Origin: Rapana venosa
Taxonomy: Eukaryota; Mollusca; Gastropoda; Neogastropoda; Muricidae
Reading direction: 5' to 3'
NCBI GenBank assembly: GCA_028751875.1
Contig: CM054165.1
Span: 24,317,650-24,381,649, forward strand
Length of the DNA: 64,000 nucleotides
Position numbers and translations under genes: made by a program. The notes below the pieces were generated by a model. That model did no database searches. It saw only the letters and a list, made by a program, of their open reading frames with translations, and was not told the DNA's origin. Positions within the stretch are counted from its first letter, which is position 1. Each line of letters opens with the position of its first letter. Positions 1 through 10,728 of the stretch are shown one piece after another.

Positions 1-345
1 AGTCTTGTGAATGCAACAGACACTCTGAATTGTGGAAGGTGTCTCGCTGAAAGCTTCCCCCCATTGCAGTTTCTTCAATCACCGCGGGACCGCTGACAAA
101 GGCAGAGCCAGGTGCCAACACTCAGCCAGGTCAGGTCAATGATATGGTTCTTACAAAAATGCCTAGGTGATTCCTTGCGCTTGTTTCTGTCCACTACTGT
201 TTTCTGAATAATATATATTATGTGCCAGTGAGCCTGTGCGTGTGCAATTATTGTTGTTTACCTCAATTAAGCTTGTATGTTTACATTAACGTTTTCTTGC
301 ATTTTGTAATTCAGCTGATATACAGTTTGTCCTTTGGGTTTATAC
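1..345. other. Unassigned single-copy-looking sequence
   Basis: I see no coding region, RNA gene or known repeat in this stretch. The reading frame that starts near 222 runs straight into the (CT)n tract and has no recognisable domain. Confidence 0.4.
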
Positions 346-347
346 AC

Positions 348-380
<33 letters not shown>
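346..380. repeat. (CT)n microsatellite
   Basis: Uninterrupted CT dinucleotides. They are followed at 385-407 by a 23-bp motif that recurs at 44,923-44,945, also after a pyrimidine-rich tract. Confidence 0.9.
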
Positions 381-382
<2 letters not shown>

Positions 383-473
383 GTCCCCGCCCGTAGGGAT
401 ACATCTTAATAATAAACCACACGTGCTTGTTCACTATCCTCGTAATAAAAGAATTTGTCATTTGTCGTTTGTC

Positions 474-496
474 TGTGTGTGTGTGTGTGTGTGTGG
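474..496. repeat. (GT)n microsatellite
   Basis: About ten GT dinucleotides. The flanks (408-473 and 497-685) contain nothing I can identify. Confidence 0.85.
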
Positions 497-680
497 TGGT
501 GTTTCTTCTCAACGTTCCGCCTGTAGCCCGTGTTTTGGTTCAGGACTATGGGGTAAAGAGGAAGTTAGACATGACAGCCTGACTCTGAACTCAATACGTG
601 TTCTGCTGGGAGGGGAAGAAAGCTTGTGTGTACCTGCTGTATCCAACTTGGCAAGTGTGCAGATGGCGTAAATAAAGGAG

Positions 681-685
<5 letters not shown>

Positions 686-740
<55 letters not shown>

Positions 741-810
741 TAATAGATAAGGAGTGACGTGCAATTTCAGATCCAGTCTTAGCTCATATTAGAGTAAAAA
801 TGATACAGAA

Positions 811-871
<61 letters not shown>

Positions 872-943
872 AGAGAGAGCAGTTACAGAGACGGACAACA
901 CACACACACACACACACCACACACACACCACGCACGCACCAAC

Positions 944-1009
<66 letters not shown>
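686..1009. repeat. Compound (GA)n and (AC)n microsatellite cluster
   Basis: GA tracts at about 686-740 and 813-880 are followed by AC tracts at about 899-925 and 943-1009. The overlapping minus-strand frames made only of Cys-Val and Leu-Ser dipeptides are by-products of the dinucleotides, not genes. Confidence 0.9.
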
Positions 1010-1010
<1 letters not shown>

Positions 1011-1012
<2 letters not shown>

Positions 1013-1343
1013 TAAACTGTCTTGTTTTCGTTTTATCTTGTTTTGTGAGTGATGTTTTTTGTTGTTGTTCTTGTTGTTTTTAGTTTTTTTTTAATTTTCT
1101 TCATTTGTCTGTATGACTTGAGCTTATGTTATACTGTATTGATTTGCTTTATCATGTTTTGTTAGTCTGGATTTATATATCTAAAAAAATCTCCATAGAT
1201 TTTTGTCTTCAACATGTGTGAACATTGTATTTTGAATGCTTTTATATGTCAATTTTCTTGATTTTTGTGTGAGGGCAGGATGAAAAAAGCTGTATAAACT
1301 TAATCTTTTACCCTCAATAAAAATCATTTTGACTTGACTTGAC

Positions 1344-1345
<2 letters not shown>
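1011..1345 (+). mobile_element. Probable LINE 3' untranslated end
   Basis: An AT-rich stretch without coding capacity ends in an AATAAA-like signal near 1315 and a short TTGACTTGACTTGAC tail (1331-1345). A/T-rich 3' UTRs with short tandem tails are typical of non-LTR retrotransposons, and this tail type is familiar to me from mollusc LINEs. No reverse transcriptase is attached, so it would be a severely 5'-truncated copy. The (GA)n tract at 1346-1402 starts directly at its end. Confidence 0.45.
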
Positions 1346-1374
<29 letters not shown>

Positions 1375-1402
1375 GAGAGAAGAGAGAGAGAGAGAGAGAG
1401 AG
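1346..1402. repeat. (GA)n microsatellite
   Basis: Interrupted GA tract joined directly to the TTGAC tail of the preceding LINE-like end. Confidence 0.85.
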
Positions 1403-1844
1403 CAGTGACAGAGACCGAAACACACCCACACGCACAGCCAGCCAGCCAGACAGACAGACTACTCAGAATGTCTGAATCATTAAAGTATAGGCTACCCCGC
1501 AAGCCGACGATTACCTGCATTACGCTGGACAGGACACCAGTCAGCACAAGCCGACCACAGATGACACATGGAGAAAGAGCAAGCACAGAAGCACACAGAT
1601 AATGTTGTTGAACAAGGGAAACGGACCAGCATTTAAAACACAAAGAAAGAAAGAAAGAAAGAAGAAAGAAAGGCGGGCATTGACAGAGAATTGAATGACA
1701 AAGGGAGGAAGAAAGAAACACACTTGCAACACACAGGATTTACTTCTCCCCTCGCTCCTTGAGGCGTTGTTAGTTCACCCTTCGACCTTCATCAGGCAGT
1801 GGGTCGGGGATCCTGTCGGAGCCCAACCCTCTACAAATAACAGT
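1403..1844. other. Unassigned sequence with a short GAAA tract
   Basis: Contains a short (GAAA)n run near 1644-1672. Neither strand shows a recognisable protein or RNA. The 135-codon minus frame through here is rich in Leu, Ser and Phe and runs into the GA tract, so I do not treat it as a gene. Confidence 0.35.
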
Positions 1845-1950
1845 GTGCATGCTGGGTATGTTCGCGTCATCCATCCCACCTGCCATCGCTGCCCCACTCT
1901 GGGTGAAAGATGACGTCATTGACCAAGGGGACTGAAGTCAAACGCTCTTC
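1845..1950 (-). mobile_element. Truncated SINE, family C
   Basis: Starts with GTGTGCATGCTGGGTATGTT, the same tail end found at 5,886, and (diverged) at 10,455 and 26,839. The tRNA-like head is missing or too diverged to see. The matching plus-strand copy is at 2,647-2,922. Confidence 0.55.
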
Positions 1951-2074
1951 TGTGTGTGGTGAGAGCCGTGTGCTGGTCATCTGACGTCAGCCCGGGTGAG
2001 AGCCACCCCCCAGATGCCCCATCATCTGTCATCCCCTGCAGTCAACATTGACAGGATTGACTCTGCCGCCCTGA

Positions 2075-2190
2075 AAACCCCTTCACCTGAAACCCCTTCA
2101 CCTGAAAACCCCTTCACCTGAAAACCCCCTCACCTGAAAACCCCTTCACCTGAAACCCCTTCACCTGGAAACCCCTTCACCTGAAAGCCC
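2075..2190. repeat. 16-17 bp minisatellite
   Basis: About seven tandem copies of a unit containing ACCTGAAAACCCCTTC. Units differ by one base in the run of A or C. Confidence 0.9.
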
Positions 2191-2245
2191 GTTCCGCCTT
2201 TTGGAAGGGTAGGCCATTGCGGGCGGGTAGGAACAAAGGACCATG
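2191..2245 (+). mobile_element. SINE tail fragment, family A
   Basis: The stretch resembles the tail at 61,711-61,752 (GTTCCGC, then a GGTAGGCCATTG-like core, then GGAAC). Only the 3' module is present. The 2,246-2,580 stretch downstream has no assigned feature apart from a short (CG)n/(TG)n run at about 2,456-2,477. Confidence 0.55.
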
Positions 2246-2646
2246 TTTATTTTAATGAAAAGCGCTGTGGTGTCGTAGTTAGACATCGCCCCCAAGTCGG
2301 AAAGAGACAGTCTTGGTCGTCAGAAAACGTGGCAGGCGCAAACTGGCCAACCTCGGAATTCTAGCGAGGAAGGAAAAGTCCTGACGGAATCTTGGCCCGC
2401 TTTTCTCTCTCGACCTTTCACCCCTCCATCAAAGTCACTCTAATCTGTCAGTCATACGCGCGCGCGCGCGTGTGTGTACATGCGCACACCTTGATTTTGC
2501 TTTGAAGGCGAAGGTGATTACCTACTGGAAGCACATTCGCTTAAAAAAAAATAGCCCTGCGCTTATAGATTAAACAAGATCCCCCCCCCCCCCCTCTCTC
2601 CCTCCCATATTTCCCTTCAGATATGCATGAAGCATGGAGAAGAAGG

Positions 2647-2922
2647 GAACGCAGCCTTAGCCGAGTGCAGAAGGCTGTTTGACTCCGTGGGTCCATGGAG
2701 CCGTGGGTTTGAATCTTGGCAGCAGCATATGGGGAATGAAGGATGGAAGTGTGCTATCTTTTATCTCCCGGTCGATGTAAAGCGCAGTACCTTAATGCAA
2801 TTTGTGTATGTATGCATGCAGAAAATCAAACATGCATGTTAAAGATCCTGTAATTAATAGATTTATCATACTTTAGTGAGTGCCACAAACATGAACATAC
2901 CCAGCATGCACCCTGTACTTGG
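2647..2922 (+). mobile_element. tRNA-derived SINE, family C, near full length
   Basis: The 5' part looks like a tRNA-type RNA polymerase III promoter: an A-box-like TTAGCCGAGTGC near 2,656 and a B-box-like GGTTTGAATCTTG near 2,705, spaced as in tRNA genes. The body and the tail, ending ACATACCCAGCATGCACC at about 2,922, match minus-strand copies at 5,884-6,142 and 10,440-10,728. It is not a functional tRNA gene: there is no acceptor-stem pairing. The 71-codon frame over it is spurious. Confidence 0.75.
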
Positions 2923-3179
2923 AGAGGGATAGGCTCCGCCAGGTTCAACTAGACCAAAGACACAGCCTGAAAACTTCAGTGCAGTGCAGTGTCCCAATCA
3001 CTTCTCAGGGAGGTAGGGGAGAAGAGAAAGAGGGGAATCATAAGCCCATAAGGTAGAGAGAGACAACTGTTACATACATTTCTTGATATTAGACGTGCAT
3101 GTTTATTTTGTTGTTTGCGGAAGCAGCAGAATGTCTATTCACAATATGACTTTAACATAATGTAGCCAGGTGCATGTGT

Positions 3180-3206
3180 GTATGTTGTGTGTGTGTGCGG
3201 GCGCGT

Positions 3207-3241
<35 letters not shown>
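3180..3241. repeat. (GT)n then (GA)n microsatellite
   Basis: A short GT run leads into about sixteen GA dinucleotides. The 2,923-3,179 stretch before it is unassigned. Confidence 0.85.
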
Positions 3242-3246
<5 letters not shown>

Positions 3247-3269
3247 TTGAATTATTTTTCTTTAACACA

Positions 3270-3445
3270 ATAGTTCGTGGGCTAGATCTAGTTTGATTGA
3301 TTGTATGCTAGATCTAGTTTGATTGTATGTATACTAGATCTAGTTTTATTGTAGATCTAGTTTGATTGTATGTATACTAGATCTAGTTTTATTGTAGATC
3401 TAGTTTGATTGTTTGTAGTGTGGTTGTTTGTTTGCTAGATCTACC
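3270..3445. repeat. Minisatellite built on a CTAGATCTAG palindrome
   Basis: About seven units of 20-30 bp alternate the self-complementary CTAGATCTAG (or its TAGATCTAG trim) with TTTGATTGTATGTATA-like spacers. Spacers vary in length by loss of the GTATGTATA part. Confidence 0.85.
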
Positions 3446-3990
3446 GTGACAGGGCGGTAATTGAATTACCTCCCATGCCAACAGAGATCTGTCCCAACAT
3501 CGTTTTTCTAAATCGGGACACACCTGTAAATTGTGTAACACTCTGCTTTCTTAGGTATCCATTGTTAATCAATATGCGAGATGATGACAGTTCAGCACCA
3601 TTATTACCCCACTAAAGACTGAATAAACACTACCATTTATCCAGTTACTGTCTTTTACCCAACAAACACCATCTTCCAGTTACTGTCTTTTACCCAACAA
3701 ACACCAACTTCTATATTCTCTTGATAAAGACATTTGTCCAAGTTGCCGTGATTCTTACGTCACTCTACTCTTTCCTCGCCTATCAAATTTTAAAAAAAAG
3801 GTTCTGGGCATGTTTTTTTTTCTGTTGGGGTAAATGTGGTCTGAACCAAATCAGCCATCTTCGTCATTGTTTACTCGCAAGAAAGCATTCTTCTTTGCTG
3901 CCTTATTGTCTGTGACAGGAAGTGCACCGTTATCTGTCATGATACAGGCATTAGCCGGCACACAGGAGTACAGACACAGTACAGACACCA
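3446..3990. other. Unassigned, with a 34-bp tandem duplication
   Basis: A unit containing CCAGTTACTGTCTTTTACCC occurs twice in tandem at about 3,640-3,710. Nothing else is recognisable. The 64- and 91-codon frames at 3,721-4,109 overlap the LINE start and have no domain of their own. Confidence 0.5.
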
Positions 3991-3994
3991 GTAG

Positions 3995-5280
3995 AGTAAA
4001 AACCTGTCAAAATGGAATGTGGAGTCCCGCAGGGATCAGTCCTGGGTCCTGTTCTCTTTACTCTCTACACTGCTCCACTCTCACATATAATAAACAACCA
4101 CCCTATTGATCATCATTTCTATGCCGATGATACTCAACTTCAGTGCAGCGATACTGTTGAAAACTTGCCTTCCCTCCTGACAAATATGTCCTACTGCCTT
4201 CAAGACATTCAAAACTGGATGACTCAGAACAAGTTACAACTTAATGCCGATAAAACCGAAGCCATGCTCATAGGGACCCAACATAAACTTTCCTCTATCA
4301 CAAAAACTTCAATAGTTACAACTTAATGCCGATAAAACCGAAGCCATGCTCATAGGGACCCAACATAAACTTTCCTCTATCACAAAAACTTCAATAGAAT
4401 TCGGCAATACGTCAGTTCCTTTGTCCAACTCTGTGAAGTATTTAGGAGTAGTTCTCGACAACACACTCTCTATGAAAAAATTCATCACCCAGACCTGCCA
4501 GTCTTGCTACTATCAATTACGGCGCATAAGCGCGATTCGCAAGTATCTGTCCACTGATGCAACTTCCAAGCTTGTCACATCTCTCATTCTTTCACGTTTA
4601 GACTACTGTAATTCTCTTTTGGCTGGCCTACCAGCGTCATCTATCCACTCTCTTCAACGCATACAAAACTCTGCAGCTCGACTGGTCCTAAGAAAGAAAA
4701 AATCTGAACACATCACTCCTCTTCTGTGATCTCTTCACTGGTTGCCTGTCTCACAAAGACTGGAGTATAAAATCAATACTCTCTGCTTCAAATGTCTCCA
4801 CAAATCTGCACCCTCTTATCTCTGTAACTGTCTTCACCTGTACACTCCATCCCGTTCCCTTCGTTCAGCCGCAGATACTTTGTGCTTTCGAACACCCAGA
4901 TTCAAACAAACCACTGTTGGCCGTCGCTCCTTCTCTGTTTCTGGTCCATCCACCTGGAATGACCTCCCTCTTTCACTTCGTCAAAAGCCTTCACTTGATT
5001 CCTTCAAATCCAGCCTCAAGACACTTATTTCCTACCTGAGACTTTCCCCCCACATATCTGTCCCTAATTTTCAACAGCATCTTTCACCTTCTAAGTGTTG
5101 TTCCGCGCGCGCGTGTGTGTGTGCGTGTGCGTGCGTAGTGCGCGCGCATGGATTTGAAATCTGTTGCTCATTATGTTTAAGGAGAGTTGCATGCCTGTAA
5201 ATGATTGAGTACAAGCGCTTCGATTTGTTTGTTTTTTACAAGATTCAGCGCTATATAAATTCCATACATTATTATTATTA
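3995..5280 (+). mobile_element. 5'-truncated non-LTR retrotransposon (CR1/L2/Jockey group), reverse transcriptase C-terminal half
   Basis: Only the second half of ORF2 remains. In frame from 4,012 are the RT signatures GVPQGSVLGP (about 4,021-4,050) and FYADD (4,117-4,131), where YADD is the catalytic motif. After a frame change come motifs such as LDYCNSLLAGLP (about 4,595-4,630) and the C-terminal HWLPVSQRLEY region (from about 4,739), which are typical of the RT thumb/C-terminal part in CR1/L2-like elements. The endonuclease domain is absent. The ORF is broken by an 83-bp tandem duplication (4,232-4,397) and a stop at 4,727. The 3' end is a TATAAA-containing stretch followed by (ATT)n at 5,268-5,280. 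It is a dead copy. Confidence 0.85.
4232..4397 (+). repeat. 83-bp tandem duplication inside the LINE
   Basis: The segment coding LQLNADKTEAMLIGTQHK occurs twice, first at about 4,232-4,313 and again at about 4,315-4,397, with near-identical sequence. The length is not a multiple of three, so the second copy shifts the frame. It could be a local duplication or an assembly stutter. Confidence 0.8.
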
Positions 5281-5420
5281 GAGTAACACACTCCAAATCC
5301 TCTCTTCAAAGTGGAGATAGTTCCACTGTGCGGTCCCTGTCTTTCCAATGAGCCCATAGCAAACTCAAGAGTGGGTAGGGACTGGCCTGAGTCCTAAAAA
5401 AGGAAAGCCAGTAGTTGTTA
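5281..5420 (-). mobile_element. SINE fragment, family B
   Basis: Reads as the diverged complement of the 60,795-60,925 element: the counterparts of CCAGCCAGCTCCTACCCAGA and GGGACCACACAGTC can be followed in order. It abuts the 3' tail of the preceding LINE. Confidence 0.5.
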
Positions 5421-5883
5421 GAGGATTCCATTCTGCGCCCTCCAGCCAGTATTGCATGAGACCACTTGGGCCCTGGTAGCTGGCCATGGCACCTTGTACC
5501 TGGGCATTGAGGGAACAGACAAGCAGGCAGGCAGGCAGACAGACAGACAGACAGACAGATGCAGGCCTGTATCTTCACTGACACTAGCATGCTGGAGGAA
5601 GGACTGAGGGCAATATGGACAGGCACAAATCACTTGATTGGACAAACTTGGTCTAATTGCTCATCAGTTTGCCTTTAGAACTCCGACACTCTCACGCATT
5701 CATTTCATTTGCTCTCCTGTGGTTACTTGATGACAGCCTTTATTTTCTGTTTACTTCGGCAGAGAGGAATAAAGATCCCCCCCCCCCCCCAACCAAGAAA
5801 AAGACCCCCCCCCCCCCCCCCTTCACTTCCAAAGCCAAGCCTTTGTGTGTTTCTGGTACCAGAATAGCTCATTTTTTGTACTG
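5421..5883. repeat. Unassigned, with (CAGG/CAGA)n and two poly-C runs
   Basis: A CAGG/CAGA tetranucleotide run lies at about 5,521-5,560. Poly-C runs lie at about 5,777-5,791 and 5,806-5,821. No gene is seen. Confidence 0.6.
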
Positions 5884-6142
5884 GGTGCATGCTGGGTATG
5901 TTGCCGTAACCTACGGAACACTCATTAATGATGGAATCTTTAGCATGCATATTTGATCTTCTGCATGTGAATATGCACGAAGGAAATTAAGGCAATGGCA
6001 GGTCTGAACTTAAAAGTTGACGCGGGAGATCGAAATAATCCCCACCATTTATTCACCAGATGCAGCCACCAAGATTCAACCCTACAACTTCATGGACACA
6101 GGGGATTGAAGTCAAACAGTCTTAACCGCTTGACTTAAGCAA
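5884..6142 (-). mobile_element. tRNA-derived SINE, family C
   Basis: On the minus strand it starts with a tRNA-like region (B-box-like GGGTTGAATCTTGG near 6,068-6,082) and ends at CATACCCAGCATGCACCC (5,884-5,901). Its order of blocks matches the plus-strand copy at 2,647-2,922. Confidence 0.75.
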
Positions 6143-6865
6143 CGTTCAGTTCAGTTTAATTTAGTCAGTTCTTTTTCTTTCACATCCACAATGACAAGCT
6201 TTAAGAAATACTTTCATTGTTTTGAATTTTCTGAACGCATTCAAGATTTGCATATGACTTTTGGCTCAAGAATGTACATTTTGTTAGCACTTTAAGACTG
6301 TTACACAATGTGTACATTAAAAAAGAAAGTAAAGTTAAAATTGCTCACTATCGTTTTTGTTGGTTTGTTGTTGTTATTGATTTCCTGGCTATCAACCATT
6401 TTGTCCTAGAAAACTGGCCGGCCCTTTAATGCACTCGCTCCTTTCATCTCTGGCGCTTTCTTGTGTAGCGTGGGAGGGAGGGAAGGAAGGAGAAAACCAG
6501 TCAGTACAAGAAGTCAACATTCACACTGATCCTGTCTGTATCCCTGGTCCTCGGATTCCTGTCCCCTGCTGTCTGTGCCTGTCTTTAGCTCTGTTTTGAA
6601 GGCCAGGACGGGGTCAGGTTTGCTATGAATCACTCTATTTGCTTCAAGACAGTCGTCTGGTTCCTATCAAGGGAAGACCTTTTCCAGTCATTCTAAGACA
6701 ATTATCTCTCTTCACCGGAACTCCCCACAGTCGGAATGCAGCTACCTTAATGAATGTAGGGAAAGGGTGGCATACCAAAATCACACCACTGGGTGACTCC
6801 GGAGCTCTTGCCCAGGAAGGACAGCTAACGATAACACACACACTTGTGTAGACAGAGAAAGGGCG
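6143..6865. other. Unassigned sequence
   Basis: No repeat or gene recognised. Small overlapping frames on both strands at 6,639-6,851 mirror each other and have no domain. Confidence 0.35.
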
Positions 6866-7112
6866 CTGGTTTGATTACGTCTGAAGGTCAACCCCCCCTC
6901 CCCCATCCACTAGCCCATGAGCGGTGGTCTGGATGCTAGTCTTTTGGGTGAAGAGATAAACGAAGGTCATGAGGGAAAAAGACATTGTGTTCATAAAACG
7001 ATCATAGCAACAACACAGTTGTCCCAGGCAAAATTGAGTAGAAAAGCTGTTTTCATAGAGAAACAAAGACACATGCAGCAGACAGGAGAAAAACGAGATG
7101 GGTAGCACTTAA
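6866..7112 (+). mobile_element. SINE fragment, family A with tail type 1
   Basis: GTTGTCCCAGGCAAAATTGA near 7,019 corresponds to the tail module of the minus-strand copy at 31,335-31,735. The upstream body (ATCCACTAGCCCATGA, about 6,905) corresponds to the same element's middle. The tRNA head is largely lost. Confidence 0.6.
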
Positions 7113-8404
7113 TAGCGCGTTGCCAGTCCATAGTTGTGAGTAAGGTCTGTTCAAATGTTGCGGATGTTGCAAGCTGAAATATTCTAAATGTTTCTAGCTT
7201 GTGTGTTGTAGATGTTGCCAGATAGTACAGATACCTTAGATACTTTAGATGTTGTCAGGTTAAATGTTGTAAATCTTACCACATTAAATAATTATTGTTT
7301 CCAATTGAAGTTTCTAAAATGTTTCCAGTTTATAGTTCTAGTCAAAAAACAAAAACGGAAAAGTTTTTCCTTTTTCTGTTTTCTATAAAATTTTTCTTTC
7401 TGACATATTGCCTTTTGTGACGTTCATGCCCGTTAGACTCTACAGTGTAGATAGTACATAGATGTCAGGAGCCAAGCTAGAGACTACATACGATGTGGGG
7501 CCTACCTGGAAGGCATCTGTTCACCTGTTTACCCCTCAGCAGCGCCAGGTGCGGTGTTGGTCATTGACTTCACCACAGTTATCCTCATCCACGTGTTCCA
7601 GTCCTGGCTGGCCCTGCCGACTTCAGGGACTCTCGTGCTGCAGGATTGGGTGATGATGTCGCCACTGAGGGAAGCTGGCTGGTGTCTGCGTTGTTGTGTG
7701 TTGCCTCACACCCTGAAAGTCGGCCTGCATAAGGTCTGTAACTCGGTTTCATAGCACGTGGCCTTCATATTGTAATTGTTTTCATATATTAATGTTACAG
7801 TTTTATCGATGTTCCCAATTCATTCAGCATGCTATCTTATAGAATACAGACACAAACTCCAGGATCTCTGATGTACAGTTATATTTTTTCTGTGCAATCC
7901 GTGAGAGGTATGTTCACATCTGATTCAGGACAACTTGAAGATGTTACCGCCTACCCCCCCCCCCCCCCCCCCCTATCCTCAAGAAAAAAAAGCCATCCTC
8001 AATCCACTAGGAACTAGAAAGAACTGAATCCAGTAGCTTCAGACTATGATGCTGAAATGTCAAGTACTGAACTACCTCAGCTGCTGCAGGTACTCCAGGC
8101 ACACGCCGCCTTGTGCAGGTGTACGAACACTGTCTTCCTAGTCGTTGTTCAGTCTCAGCTCCAGCCCAGGAGCTTACCCGTGATCAGAGTTCTGCATGAT
8201 GAGGGGACCGTTGTCACCGCCTGAGAGTAGCCACGTTCCGATGTCGTGGATGATGTCTGGACAGCACACAACTAAGCAGGGGTTTTGGATATAGTTCGTC
8301 TTCCGTTCTGACCAACACACAGGGCCTCACCTTCTGATAGACAGAACGGGTGTGCGAGATGTGCTGCGTGTGTCCACACCAAGGCCCTCCGTTTCTTGTC
8401 TCAT
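7113..8404. other. Unassigned sequence with a poly-C run
   Basis: Loosely repeated AGATGTTG-like words occur at 7,150-7,280 and a poly-C run at about 7,956-7,972. Frames of 62-66 codons at 7,462-7,754 overlap one another and show no domain. I cannot exclude an exon here, but nothing in the sequence argues for one. Confidence 0.3.
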
Positions 8405-8465
8405 TTGAAGGATTTTCAGGGGAGGGGAGTCAGTACTGATGTTAACTCAAAATCCCTTGAAGGAG
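8405..8465 (-). mobile_element. Short SINE fragment, family A core
   Basis: GGGGAGTCAGTACTGATGTTAACTC-like sequence (about 8,423-8,447) is the complement of the family A core found at 61,598-61,625. It lies directly before the 21-bp minisatellite. Confidence 0.5.
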
Positions 8466-8489
8466 CGTTACTGTTGGGTCAAACCCGGG

Positions 8490-9296
8490 ATTCACCAGGC
8501 TAAGACCACCATCCACAAAATTAAGTCCACCATCCACAAGGTTAAGTCCACTATCCACAAGGTTAAGCCCACTATCCACTAGGCTAAGTTCACTATACAC
8601 TAGGTTAAGTCCACCATCCACTAGGCTAAGTCCGCTATCCACCAGGTTAAGTCCGCTATCCACTAGGCTAAGGCCACTATCCACTAGGCGAAGACCACCA
8701 TCCACTAGGTTAAGTCCGCTATCCACCAGGTTAAGTCCGCTATCCACCAGGTTAAGTCCACTATCCACTAGGCTAAGACCACTATCCACTAGGCGAAGAC
8801 CACTATCCACCAGGTTAAGTCCACTATCCACTAGGCTAAGCCCACTATCCACTAGGCGAAGACCACTATCCACTAGGCTAAGTCCGCTATCCACCAGGTT
8901 AAGTCCACTATCCACTAGGCTAAGCCCACTATCCACTAGGCGAAGACCACCATCCACTAGGCTAAGTCCGCTATCCACTAGGTTAAGTCCACTATCCACT
9001 AGGCTAAGTCCGCTATCCACTAGGTTACGTCCACCATCCACTAGGCTAAGCCCACTATCCACTAGGCGAAGACCACTATCCACTAGGTTAAGTCCACTAT
9101 CCACTAGGTTAAGTCCACTGTCCACTAGGTTAAGTCCACCATCCACTAGGCTTAGTCCACTATCCACTAGGTTAAGTCCACCATCCACTAGGCTTAGTCC
9201 ACTATCCACCAGGTTAAGTCCACTATCCACTAGGTTAACCCCACCACCCACTAGGTTAAAACCACCATCCACTAGGCTAAGTGCACTATTCCCTAG
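8490..9296. repeat. 21-bp minisatellite, about 38 units
   Basis: Tandem units around ATCCACTAGGTTAAGTCC with C/T variants at a few fixed positions. Because 21 is a multiple of three and the unit has no stop in one minus frame, a 276-codon frame arises (9,272-8,442) of LVDSGLN/LVDSGLS heptads. No signal peptide or domain flanks it, and codon-neutral and codon-changing variants look equally common, so I treat it as non-coding. A degenerate remnant of the same array lies at 25,560-25,680. Confidence 0.9.
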
Positions 9297-10439
9297 TTAA
9301 GTCCACCAGTCACTCAGGCTAACTCCACTCTGCACTAGGTTAGTTCTACATCCATTAGGCTACTACTCTATCACTACCTATCGTGTCCCCTCATTCGAAC
9401 AACAGAAGGCTTGTTGCTACTAATCAGACATTTGAACCATGCACTGAAATACTGAGATAGGCACTGACAGGAAACTATCAATTACTTCAAGGCACAATTT
9501 AATACAATCTCTACATTGATCGCATCCAATTTCTTCCACGTCTATCACAATCTGTCCGCTAAACATGGAACATTTACCGTGCACTTATTGCCGCCTCTTA
9601 GCACCTTTGGAGATGCCTTTATTCTTGTACAACAAGGGAAGAAAAAGATCACTCGTTAACAGGAACAACAGTGATCGATGCCTGTTCAACCCCTAGCGTT
9701 CTTTGTCTCGCTTCTTCTGTGGGGTTCTTGAGAGGCTTAGATGGAATCAGTCCTTGAGAATGCGGTCCCTGTTAGAGATTTTTTTGCAAAGAGTTCGATG
9801 TTGTCACTGTCCATTACCTGGATCTTTTTTTCTGCAGGCTTAGGAGGTCGAGTACACCAGAAGTACATAGAAACTTTGCAATATTTATGTTTAGGTTGAT
9901 CTTTTTCACGGAATAGTACGTACTGTTAATGAATTTAAATAAACTAACTGCACAATACCAGCCGTCAAGCGAAGTGACCATTCTGTAATACCGTGACACC
10001 GCTAGGTTCAACTTGTCTCCACAACGGCATAGCCGTTCACAAAGTGCTGGGCTCTACCACGACTCAGGGATAGTGAACATGACAGTCAGAATGTAAATAC
10101 ATGGCTGTCCTCTCTGAAGTGGGTGCCTACAGAGGAAATTCGATTTCTATTGTAGTTTGAGTGAGTATCTTTTTCTTTGATATTTGTTTTTGCATAATTT
10201 TTGTTGCCAGAGGCTCGTTTTACAGACATGGAAAAGCATGTCTACCTGCTAACAGTTTACAATCAAACAAATGTACACCCCCCCCCCTCCCCAACCTACA
10301 CTATACTGAACATTAAACATGCATAATGTACACACACAGTAGTCAAAATGACAGATGAACTGAAAAGGTACACATGCTCCAGAACAGAGCTCCAAAATCA
10401 TCTTTGGAGAGATTTGTTATGCATTTGGTGGTTTTAGAG

Positions 10440-10728
10440 TGAGCGTACCACATTCGATGGCAAGGATGTATTCTGGGTATGTGCAGGTTTCCATAACCAA
10501 CCAAAGGCTGCTATGTCTTATAGGATCTTTAATGGCATATTTGATCTTTGCATGTATAATACTACAAAAAAAAGTATAGCAATGGCAAGTCTGCACTTGA
10601 AGTTGACCTGGGAGATTGTAAAAATCTACAGCAATGCTTACAGCATCAGATCTGCAATTTTCGAACCCTCAACTTCATGAACCCATCAGATGAAGTGAAG
10701 GGTCCTAACCACTCGGCTAAGCGTCTGT
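10440..10728 (-). mobile_element. tRNA-derived SINE, family C
   Basis: Minus-oriented copy with a TTCTGGGTATGTGCAGG-type tail end at about 10,471 and, near 10,660-10,725, the complement of a tRNA-like head (TTTTCGAACCCTC as the B-box complement, CCACTCGGCTAA as the A-box complement). Its identical twin lies at 26,824-27,112 within the duplicated block. Confidence 0.75.

Noticed and set aside
779..1010. Minus-strand Cys-Val and Ser-Leu reading frames
   Set aside because: Direct translations of (GT)n and (GA)n microsatellites; no other coding sign.
2650..2725. Functional tRNA gene
   Set aside because: A- and B-box-like words are present, but no cloverleaf stems or acceptor pairing; followed by a SINE body repeated elsewhere. 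The same applies to the SINE heads at 6,080, 10,700, 31,700 and 61,520.
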